Below, in pieces: positions 9,018 through 17,548 of a stretch of 64,000 nt of DNA. The stretch comes from Marinovum sp034669705 (GTDB lineage: Bacteria > Pseudomonadota > Alphaproteobacteria > Rhodobacterales > Rhodobacteraceae). Below the pieces are notes generated by a model. That model saw only the letters and a list, made by a program, of their open reading frames with translations, was not told where the DNA came from and did not search any database. Numbering within the stretch: the first letter of the stretch is position 1; every line of letters begins with the position of its first letter. The position numbers and the translations under genes were made by a program. The DNA is taken from assembly GCF_034669705.1 (NCBI RefSeq), contig NZ_JAXMOR010000018.1, forward strand, positions 39,804 through 103,803. The letters run 5' to 3'.

Positions 9018-9704
9018 TCAGGCATTGAGCCGATATCCGCCCGATTCGGTCACAAGAAGCCGCGCATTCGACGGTTCCGGCTCAATTTTCTGGCGCAACC
9101 TGTAGATGTGCGTCTCAAGCGTGTGCGTCGTCACCCCGGCATTGTAGCCCCAGACCTCGTGCAGCAGCACGTCACGCGGCACCACGCCCTCTGGCGCGCG
9201 ATAGAGATATTTCAGAATGTTGGTTTCCTTCTCGGTCAGCCGGATCTTCTTTTCATCCTCGGTGACCAGCGTCTTCATCGACGGCTTGAAGGTATAGGGC
9301 CCAAGCGCAAAGACCGCGTCCTCGCTCTGCTCATGCTGGCGCAGCTGGGCGCGGATCCGGGCCAGCAGCACCGGGAACTTGAACGGCTTGGTGACATAGT
9401 CGTTGGCCCCGGCATCAAGCCCGAGGATGGTGTCGGCGTCGCTGTCATGGCCGGTCAGCATCAGCACCGGCGCCTTGACGCCCTGTTTGCGCATCAGCCG
9501 GCAAAGCTCGCGGCCATCGGTGTCCGGCAGGCCGACGTCAAGGATGATCAGGTCGAAATGCGAGGCCTTGACCTTTTCCATCGCCTCGGCCCCACCGGCG
9601 GCCTCGAAGACCTCGAAATCCTCGGTGATGATCAGCTGCTCTGCCAGCGCCTCGCGCAGGTCGTCATCGTCATCCACCAGGAGCAGGTTCTTGAGTTGTG
9701 CCAT
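9018..9704 (-). CDS. OmpR/PhoB-family response regulator
   Basis: This is a 228-residue protein with a receiver domain (acidic DDDDD at 11-15, phospho-acceptor D56 in LDVGLP, lysine in VTKPFKF) and a winged-helix output domain ending LLVTESGGYRLNA. The ATG at 9704 is preceded by GAGGAC. No sensor kinase is encoded nearby, so it is an orphan regulator here. It diverges from ribA across about 110 bases and has its own terminator. Its targets cannot be inferred. Confidence 0.9.
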   Translation of the reverse strand: MAQLKNLLLVDDDDDLREALAEQLIITEDFEVFEAAGGAEAMEKVKASHFDLIILDVGLPDTDGRELCRLMRKQGVKAPVLMLTGHDSDADTILGLDAGANDYVTKPFKFPVLLARIRAQLRQHEQSEDAVFALGPYTFKPSMKTLVTEDEKKIRLTEKETNILKYLYRAPEGVVPRDVLLHEVWGYNAGVTTHTLETHIYRLRQKIEPEPSNARLLVTESGGYRLNA

Positions 9705-9774
9705 TCGGTCCTCCAATTCTCTTGCTCCCGACATTGGGGTGCGCCGGGCGGGGGGCAAGTTTTGCTGCAAGCCG

Positions 9775-9792
9775 TTCACGCGCTCGTGTGAA
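9775..9792. promoter_or_regulatory. imperfect palindrome upstream of ribA
   Basis: TTCACGCG-CT-CGTGTGAA pairs at 7 of 8 positions per arm. It lies 22 bases before the ribA start in the region shared with the divergent response regulator. It may be an operator; no known consensus is matched. Confidence 0.25.
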
Positions 9793-9813
9793 AATAACCC
9801 GGCTGGCAAGGAA

Positions 9814-10950
9814 ATGTTTCAAGTCCCGCGCATTACCGGCTACATCACTCGCCAGATGACTGGACGTTTTGCACCCGATACGGCGGAGTTGATCAACCGC
9901 GCCCGCGCCGATCTGCGGATGGGCGTGCCGGTGCTGCTTTGCGGTCATGACAGCGCCGCGCTGGTGCTGGCGGCCGAGACTATGGGGCCGGCCCGGCTGG
10001 CCACCCTGCGGGCGCTGGGCGGCGCACCGGTGCTGACGATCACCGGCCGTCGGGCCGAGACGCTCAAGGCGCGCGCCTATGATGGCGATGTCGCCCGCCT
10101 GCCATTGCCCGACGAGGCCGATTGCGCCTGGATCCGGGCGCTGGCCGATCCGGCCGACGATCTGCGCGTGCCGATGAAAGGACCGCTGTTCGCCCTGCGC
10201 GCCGGCGACGCGGCGCTGCACCGTCTGGCGGTCTCGCTGGTGAAATCGGCGCAGCTGCTGCCCGCCGCCGTAGTGCTCGAGACCGACCCCGCAACCCTGC
10301 CCGACGCGGCCCTGCTCACCCGGCTCGAGGCCCACAGCGCCGGCCCGCTGCTGCTGCGCGCCGGCGATCCGCATCCGGTGGTGGCCGCCCGCCTGCCGAC
10401 CCGTCTGGCCCAGGGCGGACGGCTGCACATCTTCCGCCCCGACGATGGCGGGGTCGAGCACTACGCTTTCGAGATCGGCCGGCCCGACCGGGCGCAACCG
10501 GTGCTCGCCCGGCTGCATTCCGCCTGTTTCACCGGCGATGTGCTGGGCTCGCTGAAATGCGACTGCGGCCCGCAGCTGCACGCCGCACTGGCGCAGATGG
10601 GCGCGGCGGGCTCGGGCGTGCTGCTCTATCTCAACCAGGAGGGGCGCGGCATCGGGCTGGCCAACAAGATGCGCGCCTACAGCCTGCAGGACCAGGGCTT
10701 CGACACCGTCGAGGCCAACCATCGCCTGGGCTTCGAGGATGACGAACGCGATTTCCGCATCGGCGCCGACATCCTCAAGACCATGGGGTTTGCCGGGGTC
10801 CGGCTGCTGACCAACAACCCGCGCAAGATCGCGATGATGGAGCACACCGGCATCGCGGTGACCGAACGGGTGCCGCTCAAGGTCGGCCAGACCGACCAGA
10901 ACGCCGCCTATCTCGCCACCAAGGCGGCGAAATCGGGCCACCTGCTGTGA
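9814..10950 (+). CDS. ribA: GTP cyclohydrolase II
   Basis: This is a 378-residue protein. The C-terminal half (about 200-375) is GTP cyclohydrolase II, the first step of riboflavin synthesis. Zinc cysteines C238, C249 and C251 lie in HSACFTGDVLGSLKCDCG, followed by LYLNQEGRGIGLANK and NNPRKIAMMEHTGI. The N-terminal 190 residues are an extension without the usual DHBP synthase motifs; it resembles a degenerate RibB-like module, and its function is unclear. The ATG at 9814 has AAGGA immediately upstream. Its stop overlaps the start of the L,D-transpeptidase by one base (TGATG). Confidence 0.93.
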   Translation: MFQVPRITGYITRQMTGRFAPDTAELINRARADLRMGVPVLLCGHDSAALVLAAETMGPARLATLRALGGAPVLTITGRRAETLKARAYDGDVARLPLPDEADCAWIRALADPADDLRVPMKGPLFALRAGDAALHRLAVSLVKSAQLLPAAVVLETDPATLPDAALLTRLEAHSAGPLLLRAGDPHPVVAARLPTRLAQGGRLHIFRPDDGGVEHYAFEIGRPDRAQPVLARLHSACFTGDVLGSLKCDCGPQLHAALAQMGAAGSGVLLYLNQEGRGIGLANKMRAYSLQDQGFDTVEANHRLGFEDDERDFRIGADILKTMGFAGVRLLTNNPRKIAMMEHTGIAVTERVPLKVGQTDQNAAYLATKAAKSGHLL

Positions 10951-11429
10951 TGCGCCTCACCCCCCTCGGCCTGCGCTTCGCCGGCCGGCTCTGGCCCTGC
11001 AGCATCGGCCGCGGCGGGCTGACCCGCGACAAGCGCGAGGGCGACGGCGCCACCCCGCGCGGCACACACCACATCACCGGGCTGCTCTACCGCCCCGACC
11101 GCATGGCGCGCCCGACCCCCTGGGCCGAGCCGATCCTGCCCGGCGACCTCTGGTCCGACGCGCCCTCGGATCCCGCCTACAACAGCCTCGTCCGCGCGCC
11201 CTGTGCCGCCTCGCACGAGGTGCTGCGCCGGCCTGATCCGCTCTATGATCTGGTGTTGCTCACCGACTGGAACTGGCCCGAGGCCACCCCCGGCCGCGGC
11301 TCGGCCATCTTCCTGCACCGCTGGCGCCGCCCGGGCTATCCGACCGAAGGCTGCCTCGCCTTCCGCCCCGACCACCTGCGCGCCATCGCCGCGCTCGCCG
11401 CACCCGGAACGCGGCTGGTCGTGCCCTGA
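10950..11429 (+). CDS. L,D-transpeptidase family (YkuD domain) protein
   Basis: This is a 159-residue protein made almost entirely of a YkuD catalytic domain. The active-site signature is present: H123 in FLHRW and C135 in TEGCLAF. Such enzymes cross-link peptidoglycan through 3-3 bonds or attach proteins to it. No signal peptide is obvious, so export or activity on cytoplasmic precursors is uncertain. It is translationally coupled to ribA by a one-base overlap. Confidence 0.85.
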   Translation: MRLTPLGLRFAGRLWPCSIGRGGLTRDKREGDGATPRGTHHITGLLYRPDRMARPTPWAEPILPGDLWSDAPSDPAYNSLVRAPCAASHEVLRRPDPLYDLVLLTDWNWPEATPGRGSAIFLHRWRRPGYPTEGCLAFRPDHLRAIAALAAPGTRLVVP

Positions 11430-11448
11430 TCCAGCCCTTCTTCTGTTC

Positions 11449-11500
11449 AAAAATACCCTCGGGGGAGTCGCCAGAGGCGACGGGGGCAGCGCTCCCTTAC
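11449..11500 (-). repeat. dispersed element family C, inverted, with terminator-like hairpin
   Basis: Read on the minus strand this is AGCGCTGCCCCC, then a GTCGCC/GGCGAC hairpin (11467-11481), then GGGTATTTTTGAACAG. It shares the head and tail of the elements at 24381, 44034 and 61769. The hairpin with its T run probably terminates the minus-strand gene at 11497. Confidence 0.55.
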
Positions 11501-11988
11501 CGCCCCTCGGGTACGCAGTCACCGCCGTTGAAACAGGCAATCACCCGCTGCCGCATCGCCTCGGTCGGCTGGCCAAAGGCAAACCCGCCACACGGGGTGA
11601 TCGCCACTTCCGGGACCGCGCGGTCTAGGTTGACGAAGGCGAGGTACTCCGCCCCGCTCACCGCACCGGCGCACCACGGCCCGAAACACTGCGCGTTCAG
11701 CGTGATCTCGCGGTCATAGGGAAAGGTGAAACCGGCCCGCGTCAGCGCCTCGCCGGTCAGCCGCGCGGCGATCCGGGTCTCCGGCGGGGTGTTCTGCTGG
11801 TTCGCCATGTCGGTCACCGGCAGCTGGGTTTCGTCGAACGTCAGCGCGCCCACCACCACCGTATAGCGGTCCGTGCTCTCGGCCGCCTCACGATAGGTGG
11901 CGGCGACGTCCGGCGGAAGGCAGGTCAGCGCCTGTGCCCCGGTGGACCAGAGCAGAAGCGGCAGGGCGGCACTCATACGCATTGTCAT
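11497..11988 (-). CDS. secreted protein of unknown function
   Basis: This is a 163-residue protein with an N-terminal signal peptide (about residues 1-21, ending AQA). The mature part has six cysteines, which would suit disulfides in the periplasm. I do not recognise the family. The ATG overlaps the rppH stop (ATGA), so it is co-translated with rppH. It ends at a family C element. Confidence 0.75.
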   Translation of the reverse strand: MTMRMSAALPLLLWSTGAQALTCLPPDVAATYREAAESTDRYTVVVGALTFDETQLPVTDMANQQNTPPETRIAARLTGEALTRAGFTFPYDREITLNAQCFGPWCAGAVSGAEYLAFVNLDRAVPEVAITPCGGFAFGQPTEAMRQRVIACFNGGDCVPEGR

Positions 11989-12476
11989 CTCTCCAGATGC
12001 GGCCTGAATTCCTCGACCACGCGGGCATAGGCCGCGCGTTTGAAGGGCACGATCTGATCGACCAGCTGGTCATGCGGCAGCCAGCGCCACTCGGAAAACT
12101 CCTGGTGGTCGTCGGCATCGAGACGCACCTGGTCGTCAGTGCCGTGAAAACGCATCAGGAACCACTTCTGTTCCTGGCCGCGAAACTGCCCCTTCCAGAT
12201 ATTGGGCACCAGCTCATGCGGCAGGTCATAGGGGATCCAGGTCCGGGTCTCGGCCTCCACCGTCACCAGCTCGGGCAGCACCCCGGTCTCTTCCTGCAGC
12301 TCGCGCAGCGCCGCGTCGCGGGCCTCCTCGCCGGCGTCGATGCCGCCCTGCGGCATCTGCCAGGCCGCGGACTCGCTGTCGATCCGCTGGCCGACAAAGA
12401 CGGAGCCGCCGGCATTGACGAGCATCACGCCGACGTTGCGGCGATAGGGAAGGCGGGCGATCTCTTCGGGGGTCAT
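11985..12476 (-). CDS. rppH: RNA pyrophosphohydrolase (Nudix)
   Basis: This is a 163-residue Nudix hydrolase. The box GGIDAGEEARDAALRELQEE begins at residue 44 and fits Gx5Ex7REUxEExGU. RppH removes pyrophosphate from mRNA 5' ends and triggers decay. MPQGG just before the box and the PYRRNVG start are typical of RppH. The ATG at 12476 has GAGG upstream. A terminator separates it from ctpA, so it probably has its own promoter or depends on read-through. Confidence 0.93.
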   Translation of the reverse strand: MTPEEIARLPYRRNVGVMLVNAGGSVFVGQRIDSESAAWQMPQGGIDAGEEARDAALRELQEETGVLPELVTVEAETRTWIPYDLPHELVPNIWKGQFRGQEQKWFLMRFHGTDDQVRLDADDHQEFSEWRWLPHDQLVDQIVPFKRAAYARVVEEFRPHLER

Positions 12477-12492
12477 GCGGGCCTCGTCATAC

Positions 12493-12522
12493 AAAATCGC
12501 CCCCGGCGCGGGCCGGGGGCGA
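12493..12522 (-). terminator. terminator after ctpA
   Basis: Perfect 11-bp stem (12497-12507 with 12512-12522), 4-base loop, and TTTT on the minus strand (12496-12493). It lies directly behind the ctpA stop and ahead of rppH. Confidence 0.85.
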
Positions 12523-12529
12523 CGGGGTC

Positions 12530-13867
12530 TTATTCGGACTGGCTGCCGAGGGCCGAGAGGCCCTTGAGGATGTCGATGGCATAGGCCAGCTGGTAATCCT
12601 CTTCGCGCAGTGCAGCGGCGGCCTCGGCCTTGGCGCGGTCTTCCTCGATCTGCTTGATCTCGTCCTCGCTCAGGCTGTCGTTGTCGAGCGAGCCGCGCAG
12701 GTCGGCCTCGGAGCGCGAGTTGGGTGTGGTGTTCTCGTCCTCCTCCTCGTTCGGGGCGCGGCGCGGCTGTTCGACCACGATGTCGGGCGAGACGCCGAGC
12801 GCCTGGATCGAGCGGCCAGAGGGGGTGTAGTAGCGGGCTGTGGTCAGCCGCATGGCGCCGTCACCGCGCAGCGGCATGACGGTCTGCACCGAGCCCTTGC
12901 CGAAGCTCTTGGTGCCCACGACGATTGCCCGGCGGTGATCCTGCAGCGCGCCGGCGACGATCTCCGAGGCCGAGGCGGAGCCGCCGTTGATCAGAACCAC
13001 CAGCGGCTTGCCGTCGGCCAGGTCGCCGGGGGTGGCATTGTAGCGCTCGCCGTCCTCGACGTTGCGGCCGCGGGTCGAGACGATCTCGCCCTTCTCGAGG
13101 AAGGCATCCGACACCCGGATCGCCTGGGTCAGCAACCCGCCGGGGTTGTTGCGCAGGTCAAGCACGATGCCGTTGACATTGTCGAGCCCGCCGGCGGCCT
13201 CGATCTCCTCGGCCAGCCCCTCTTCGAGGTTGGGGGTGGTCTGGTCGTTGAAGGTGGTGACCCGCAGCACCACGGTCTCGCCCTCGGTGCGGGTGCGCAC
13301 GGCAGTGAGCGTGATGGTGTCGCGGATGATCGAGACGTCGAAGGGCTCTGGCTGGTCCTCGCGCACCACGGTGATGATGATCTCGGATCCCACCGGCCCG
13401 CGCATCATCTCGACCGCCTCATCCAGCGTCAGCCCGAGCACCGATTCGCCGTCGACATGGGTGATGAAGTCGCCGGCCTCGATGCCGGCGGCATCGGCCG
13501 GGGTGTCATCGATCGGCGAGACCACCTTGATGAAGCCCTCTTCCTGGGTCACCTCGATGCCGAGCCCGCCAAATTCGCCACGGGTCTGCACCCGCATGTC
13601 GGCAGCGTCATCGGGCGAGAGATAGCTGGAATGCGGGTCAAGCGAGGTCAGCATGCCGTTGATCGCCGCCTCGATCAGCTCGCCCTCGTCGACGTCCTCG
13701 ACGTACTGCGCGCGGATGCGCTCGAAGATGTCGCCAAACAGGTCGAGCTGCTCGTAGACATTGCCCGAGGCGCGCTCTTCCTGCGCCAGCAGCGGGCCGG
13801 CAAGCTGGGTGGTTGCGACAATGCCTGCCAGCGTACCGCCGACGGCGGCCATGACGAACTTCTTCAT
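12530..13867 (-). CDS. ctpA: carboxyl-terminal processing protease, S41 family
   Basis: This is a 445-residue protein with an N-terminal signal or membrane anchor (1-29), a PDZ domain (about 95-170) and the S41 catalytic domain. The catalytic serine lies in NGGSASASE (294-302) and the general-base lysine is K324 in SFGKGSVQ. CtpA trims periplasmic proteins and often controls murein hydrolases. Immediately upstream is a degenerate M23/EnvC-like murein hydrolase activator, a frequent pairing. The C-terminal tail (about 375-415) is acidic and low complexity. Confidence 0.95.
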   Translation of the reverse strand: MKKFVMAAVGGTLAGIVATTQLAGPLLAQEERASGNVYEQLDLFGDIFERIRAQYVEDVDEGELIEAAINGMLTSLDPHSSYLSPDDAADMRVQTRGEFGGLGIEVTQEEGFIKVVSPIDDTPADAAGIEAGDFITHVDGESVLGLTLDEAVEMMRGPVGSEIIITVVREDQPEPFDVSIIRDTITLTAVRTRTEGETVVLRVTTFNDQTTPNLEEGLAEEIEAAGGLDNVNGIVLDLRNNPGGLLTQAIRVSDAFLEKGEIVSTRGRNVEDGERYNATPGDLADGKPLVVLINGGSASASEIVAGALQDHRRAIVVGTKSFGKGSVQTVMPLRGDGAMRLTTARYYTPSGRSIQALGVSPDIVVEQPRRAPNEEEDENTTPNSRSEADLRGSLDNDSLSEDEIKQIEEDRAKAEAAAALREEDYQLAYAIDILKGLSALGSQSE

Positions 13868-13874
13868 TGGTGTC

Positions 13875-14996
13875 TTATCCCTTGTCGGTGGTGCGGAACC
13901 AATCTTGTGGATCCACGGGCTGATTCAGCTCTCTGACCTCTATATAGAGCGTTTCCGGGCGGGCGTTTCCAGCCCCTTCACCCGATAGTGACACATCCGC
14001 CTGCAACTCTCCGCCCATCAGCCCCAACGGGTCGCCGGCGGGCAGAACCTGGCCGGTCTGGCCAAAGACCGCCTCGAGCCCGGCAAAGATGAACAGCGTG
14101 TCGGCCTGCGGCTCGAGGATGGCGACCAGACCGTAGTTCAAGAGCGGCCCGGCATAGCGGATGGTGGCGGCGGTGGGGGTGGTCACCACCGCCTGCGGCC
14201 CCGTCGCGATCAGCATGCCGGGGCGACGCACGCCGGCGGCATCGGCCTCGCCGGCGCGACGCAACAGCTGGCCCTGAACAGGGAGCGGCAGGTTGCCCTT
14301 GCGGTGGCTGATGTCGGGCAGGCTGCCCGGCGCCTCGTCGCGGGCGATGGTGCTGAGACCGCTGGCAAAGCCCTCGAGCGTCTCGGTGGCGGCGATCAGC
14401 ACCGCAGTCTGCAGCGGATCCTCGACAAAGCGGCGCGGCAGGTCGGTGCGGTCGGCCACTGCCTTGCTGAGCGCGGTGCGGGCTTCCTGCGCGCCCTGCA
14501 GCCCTTCCTGCAGCTTGGCCTGCGATTGCGCCTGCAACAGCCGCAGCGCCTGCACCTCCTCGAGATCGGCGCGCAGCGCATCGGCCCGCCCCTTCAGCCC
14601 AGGGGTCACATCCGCCAGCAGCATGCCGGCACGCGCGGTGCCGGTGGGTCCAGAGGGATGCAGCAGCGTCGCTGGCGCAGGCGCGCGAGACATCGACTGC
14701 AACACACCCAGCAGCTGCGAGATTTCCTTGTCGCGGGCGGCCAGATCCTCGGTCAGTTGCGCCTCTGTCAGCGAGGCCGAGCGCATGCCGTCGCGCAGTG
14801 CCGCCAGCCCGGTCTCATAGCCCTTGACGATCTCGGTCAGCGCCTTGACCCGCTCGCGCCCGCCGCGCGCTTCGCTCAGCGCCTGGGCGCTTTCCTCGAG
14901 CATCCGCACGGCATCGCGGGCGGCCTCGGCGGTGGTCATCTGCGCCTCTGCGCCCCCGGCAAGCAGGACGGCGAGGCTCGCGGCACGCAGGATCAT
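13875..14996 (-). CDS. murein hydrolase activator EnvC-like protein (degenerate M23)
   Basis: This is a 373-residue protein with a signal peptide (1-19, ending AEA), a long coiled-coil region (about 20-240) and a C-terminal LytM/M23 fold. The usual zinc-binding histidines of active M23 peptidases are not evident, as in EnvC, which activates amidases instead of cutting murein. The ATG at 14996 overlaps the gpmI stop (ATGA). ctpA starts 8 bases downstream. The gpmI-envC-ctpA order is common in alphaproteobacteria. Confidence 0.85.
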   Translation of the reverse strand: MILRAASLAVLLAGGAEAQMTTAEAARDAVRMLEESAQALSEARGGRERVKALTEIVKGYETGLAALRDGMRSASLTEAQLTEDLAARDKEISQLLGVLQSMSRAPAPATLLHPSGPTGTARAGMLLADVTPGLKGRADALRADLEEVQALRLLQAQSQAKLQEGLQGAQEARTALSKAVADRTDLPRRFVEDPLQTAVLIAATETLEGFASGLSTIARDEAPGSLPDISHRKGNLPLPVQGQLLRRAGEADAAGVRRPGMLIATGPQAVVTTPTAATIRYAGPLLNYGLVAILEPQADTLFIFAGLEAVFGQTGQVLPAGDPLGLMGGELQADVSLSGEGAGNARPETLYIEVRELNQPVDPQDWFRTTDKG

Positions 14997-16516
14997 GCGA
15001 TCAGGCTTTCCCCGGTCATTTCCTCGGGTTTCTCGAGGTTCATCAGCGTCAGCAGCGTCGGCGCGAGGTCGCCCAGCCGGCCACCCTGCCTGAGACTGGC
15101 CCCTTCGGGCCCGCCCACGAGGATCACCGGCACCGGGTTCAGCGTATGGGCGGTATGCGGCCCGCCGGTCTCGGGGTCGATCATCTGTTCGCAATTGCCA
15201 TGGTCCGCGGTGACGATCATCGCGCCGCCGGCCTTTTCCAGCGCCTCGAGCGCCCGGCCCAGCCCGGTGTCGACGCTGGCGCAGGCCGCTTTTGCCGCCT
15301 CCAGATCACCGGTATGCCCGACCATGTCGGGGTTGGCGAAGTTCACCACGATCAGGTCATAGCCCGCCTCGATTGCCGTGACGAACTGGTCAGAGACCTC
15401 GCCGGCGCTCATCTCGGGCTGCAGATCATAGGTTGCCACCTTGGGCGAGGGGGCCATGTAGCGGTCTTCGCCCTCTTCGGGCACTTCCTTGCCGCCGTTG
15501 AGGAAGAAGGTGACATGCGGGTATTTCTCGGTCTCGGCCAGCCGGAACTGCTTCAGCCCCTTTGCCGCGACCCAAGCGCCCAGCGTGTTGACGACGACCG
15601 TCTTGGGATAGGCGGCGGCCATGAAACTGTCGTGGGTCTTGGAATAATCCACCATGCCGAGGATCGAGGCCCACTGTGGCCGGTTGCGGTTCTCGAAGCC
15701 GTCGAAGTCATCCTCGCCTACCGCGAGCAGGATTTCCCGCGCCCGGTCGGCCCGGAAGTTGAGGCAGAAGAAGCCGTCGCCGTCCTTGGCCCCGTCATAG
15801 TCGCCGATCAGCGTGGCGGGAATGAACTCGTCGGTCTGGTCACGCTCATAGGCTTCCTTGACCGCCTCGATGGCATTGGCGGCGCTGTGCTCGGCCGTGC
15901 CGCCGACCATGGCGCGATAGGCCTTTTCGACCCGGTCCCAGCGGTTGTCGCGGTCCATGGCGAAGTAGCGCCCGGTGACGGTGCCCACCTTCGCGCCCTC
16001 GGGCAGCTTCGAGACCAGCGTCTGCAGGAAGCCGTCGGCCGATTGCGGGGCCACGTCGCGGCCATCGGTGACCGCATGCACCACCACCGGCACGCCGGCG
16101 CTGACGATCATCTCGACCGCGGCCAGCACATGGTCAATATGGCCGTGCACGCCGCCATCCGAGATCACCCCCATCAGATGCGCGGTGCCGTCATGGCCGC
16201 GGACAGACTCGATGAAGGCATGGATGGCGGAGTTTGAAAAGAACGAGCGATCCTCGATCGCAAGGTCGATGGCACCGAGGTCCATCGCCACCACCCGACC
16301 AGCGCCGATATTGGTATGGCCGACCTCGGAATTGCCCATCTGGCCCGTGGGCAGGCCGACGTCATTGCCGTGGGTGATCAGCGTCGCATTCGGGCATTCG
16401 GCCATCAGCCGGTCGAAATTCGGCGTCCCGGCCTGGGCCACGGCGTTGCCCTCGGTCAGGTCCGACAGCCCCCAGCCGTCGAGAATGCACAGAACCACGG
16501 GTTTCGGAGCAGGCAT
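14993..16516 (-). CDS. gpmI: 2,3-bisphosphoglycerate-independent phosphoglycerate mutase
   Basis: At 507 residues this is full length. It interconverts 3- and 2-phosphoglycerate using two Mn ions. D13 in ILDGWG and the phosphoserine S63 in GNSEVGHTNIGAGR are visible, with the late metal-ligand segment TADHGNCEQM. AAGGAAG precedes the ATG at 16516. It heads the gpmI-envC-ctpA run. Confidence 0.97.
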   Translation of the reverse strand: MPAPKPVVLCILDGWGLSDLTEGNAVAQAGTPNFDRLMAECPNATLITHGNDVGLPTGQMGNSEVGHTNIGAGRVVAMDLGAIDLAIEDRSFFSNSAIHAFIESVRGHDGTAHLMGVISDGGVHGHIDHVLAAVEMIVSAGVPVVVHAVTDGRDVAPQSADGFLQTLVSKLPEGAKVGTVTGRYFAMDRDNRWDRVEKAYRAMVGGTAEHSAANAIEAVKEAYERDQTDEFIPATLIGDYDGAKDGDGFFCLNFRADRAREILLAVGEDDFDGFENRNRPQWASILGMVDYSKTHDSFMAAAYPKTVVVNTLGAWVAAKGLKQFRLAETEKYPHVTFFLNGGKEVPEEGEDRYMAPSPKVATYDLQPEMSAGEVSDQFVTAIEAGYDLIVVNFANPDMVGHTGDLEAAKAACASVDTGLGRALEALEKAGGAMIVTADHGNCEQMIDPETGGPHTAHTLNPVPVILVGGPEGASLRQGGRLGDLAPTLLTLMNLEKPEEMTGESLIA

Positions 16517-16619
16517 GATGTCTTCCTTGTCCTGAACATGCGCCCGCGCCGGCTGTCCCGTTTCGGGCGTCGTCTCTTGTCAAATACCCACGCCCCGGCC
16601 GGGGCCGGCGCGCGGTGGC

Positions 16620-17432
16620 TCACTGCGTGTAGGTCGGGTGGAACAGCCCGCCCGGCGAGAGGGTAAAGATATCCGCCCCGTCAGAGGTCACGCCCACCGA
16701 ATGTTCGAACTGCGCCGAGAGCGACTTGTCGCGGGTCACCGCGGTCCAGTCGTCGGCCAAAACCTTGGTCTCGGGGCGGCCGATGTTGACCATCGGCTCG
16801 ATGGTGAAAAACATGCCTTCCTCGAGCACCGGCCCGGTGCCGGCGCGACCATAATGCAGCACATTGGGCGGCGCGTGGAACACCGTGCCCAGCCCGTGAC
16901 CGCAGAAATCCCGCACCACCGACATGCGCTGCGCCTCGACGAAGCTCTGGATCGCATAGCCGATGTCGCCGAAGGTATTGCCCGGCTTCACCGCCTCGAT
17001 GCCCCGCATCAGCGCATCATGGGTCACCTGGATCAGCCGCTCGGCCTTGCGCGGCAGCTTGCCGGCCACATACATCCGGGAGGTATCGCCGAACCAGCCA
17101 TCCTTGATGACGGTGACGTCGATGTTGAGGATATCGCCGTCCTTCAGCTTCTTGTCGCCGGGAATGCCGTGGCAGACCACATGGTTGACGCTGATGCAGG
17201 ACGCGTGCTGATAGCCCTTGTAGCCGATGGTGGCCGACTTGGTGCCCAGCTCCGTCACCCGGCGCTCGATAAAGGCATCGAGCGCGCCGGTGGTCTGGCC
17301 GACCTCGACCATCGGGGCCACCTCGTCGAGGATCTGGGCGGCGATCTGGCCGGCGTCGCGCATGCCGGCGTAATCCGCCTGCTCGTGGATCCGGATCCCG
17401 TCGCGCGTCATGCGCCCCTTGTGACGGTTCAT
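16620..17432 (-). CDS. map: type I methionine aminopeptidase
   Basis: This is a 270-residue M24 metallopeptidase that removes N-terminal methionine from nascent proteins. Visible are NIDVTVIKDGWFGDTSRM (metal-binding aspartates), CGHGLGTVFH (histidine ligand), FFTIEPMV and the late glutamate in AQFEHSVGV. GGAG lies upstream of the ATG at 17432. A second in-frame ATG seven codons in (MTRDG) is a possible alternative start. Confidence 0.96.
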   Translation of the reverse strand: MNRHKGRMTRDGIRIHEQADYAGMRDAGQIAAQILDEVAPMVEVGQTTGALDAFIERRVTELGTKSATIGYKGYQHASCISVNHVVCHGIPGDKKLKDGDILNIDVTVIKDGWFGDTSRMYVAGKLPRKAERLIQVTHDALMRGIEAVKPGNTFGDIGYAIQSFVEAQRMSVVRDFCGHGLGTVFHAPPNVLHYGRAGTGPVLEEGMFFTIEPMVNIGRPETKVLADDWTAVTRDKSLSAQFEHSVGVTSDGADIFTLSPGGLFHPTYTQ

Positions 17433-17548
17433 GCAATTGCTCCGTTCAAAAACGTCTCATCGGCTGTCTTATGCGTTTGCAGCGTAAAGAGCCAGCCCGC
17501 GCGGAACAAGATACCGCTCGCAGCGGCCTGTCGGGGTCTCTGACGGCG

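Noticed and set aside
13875..15194. Longer start for the EnvC-like protein
   Set aside because: The extra 66 residues overlap gpmI and would bury the signal peptide that follows the ATG at 14996.
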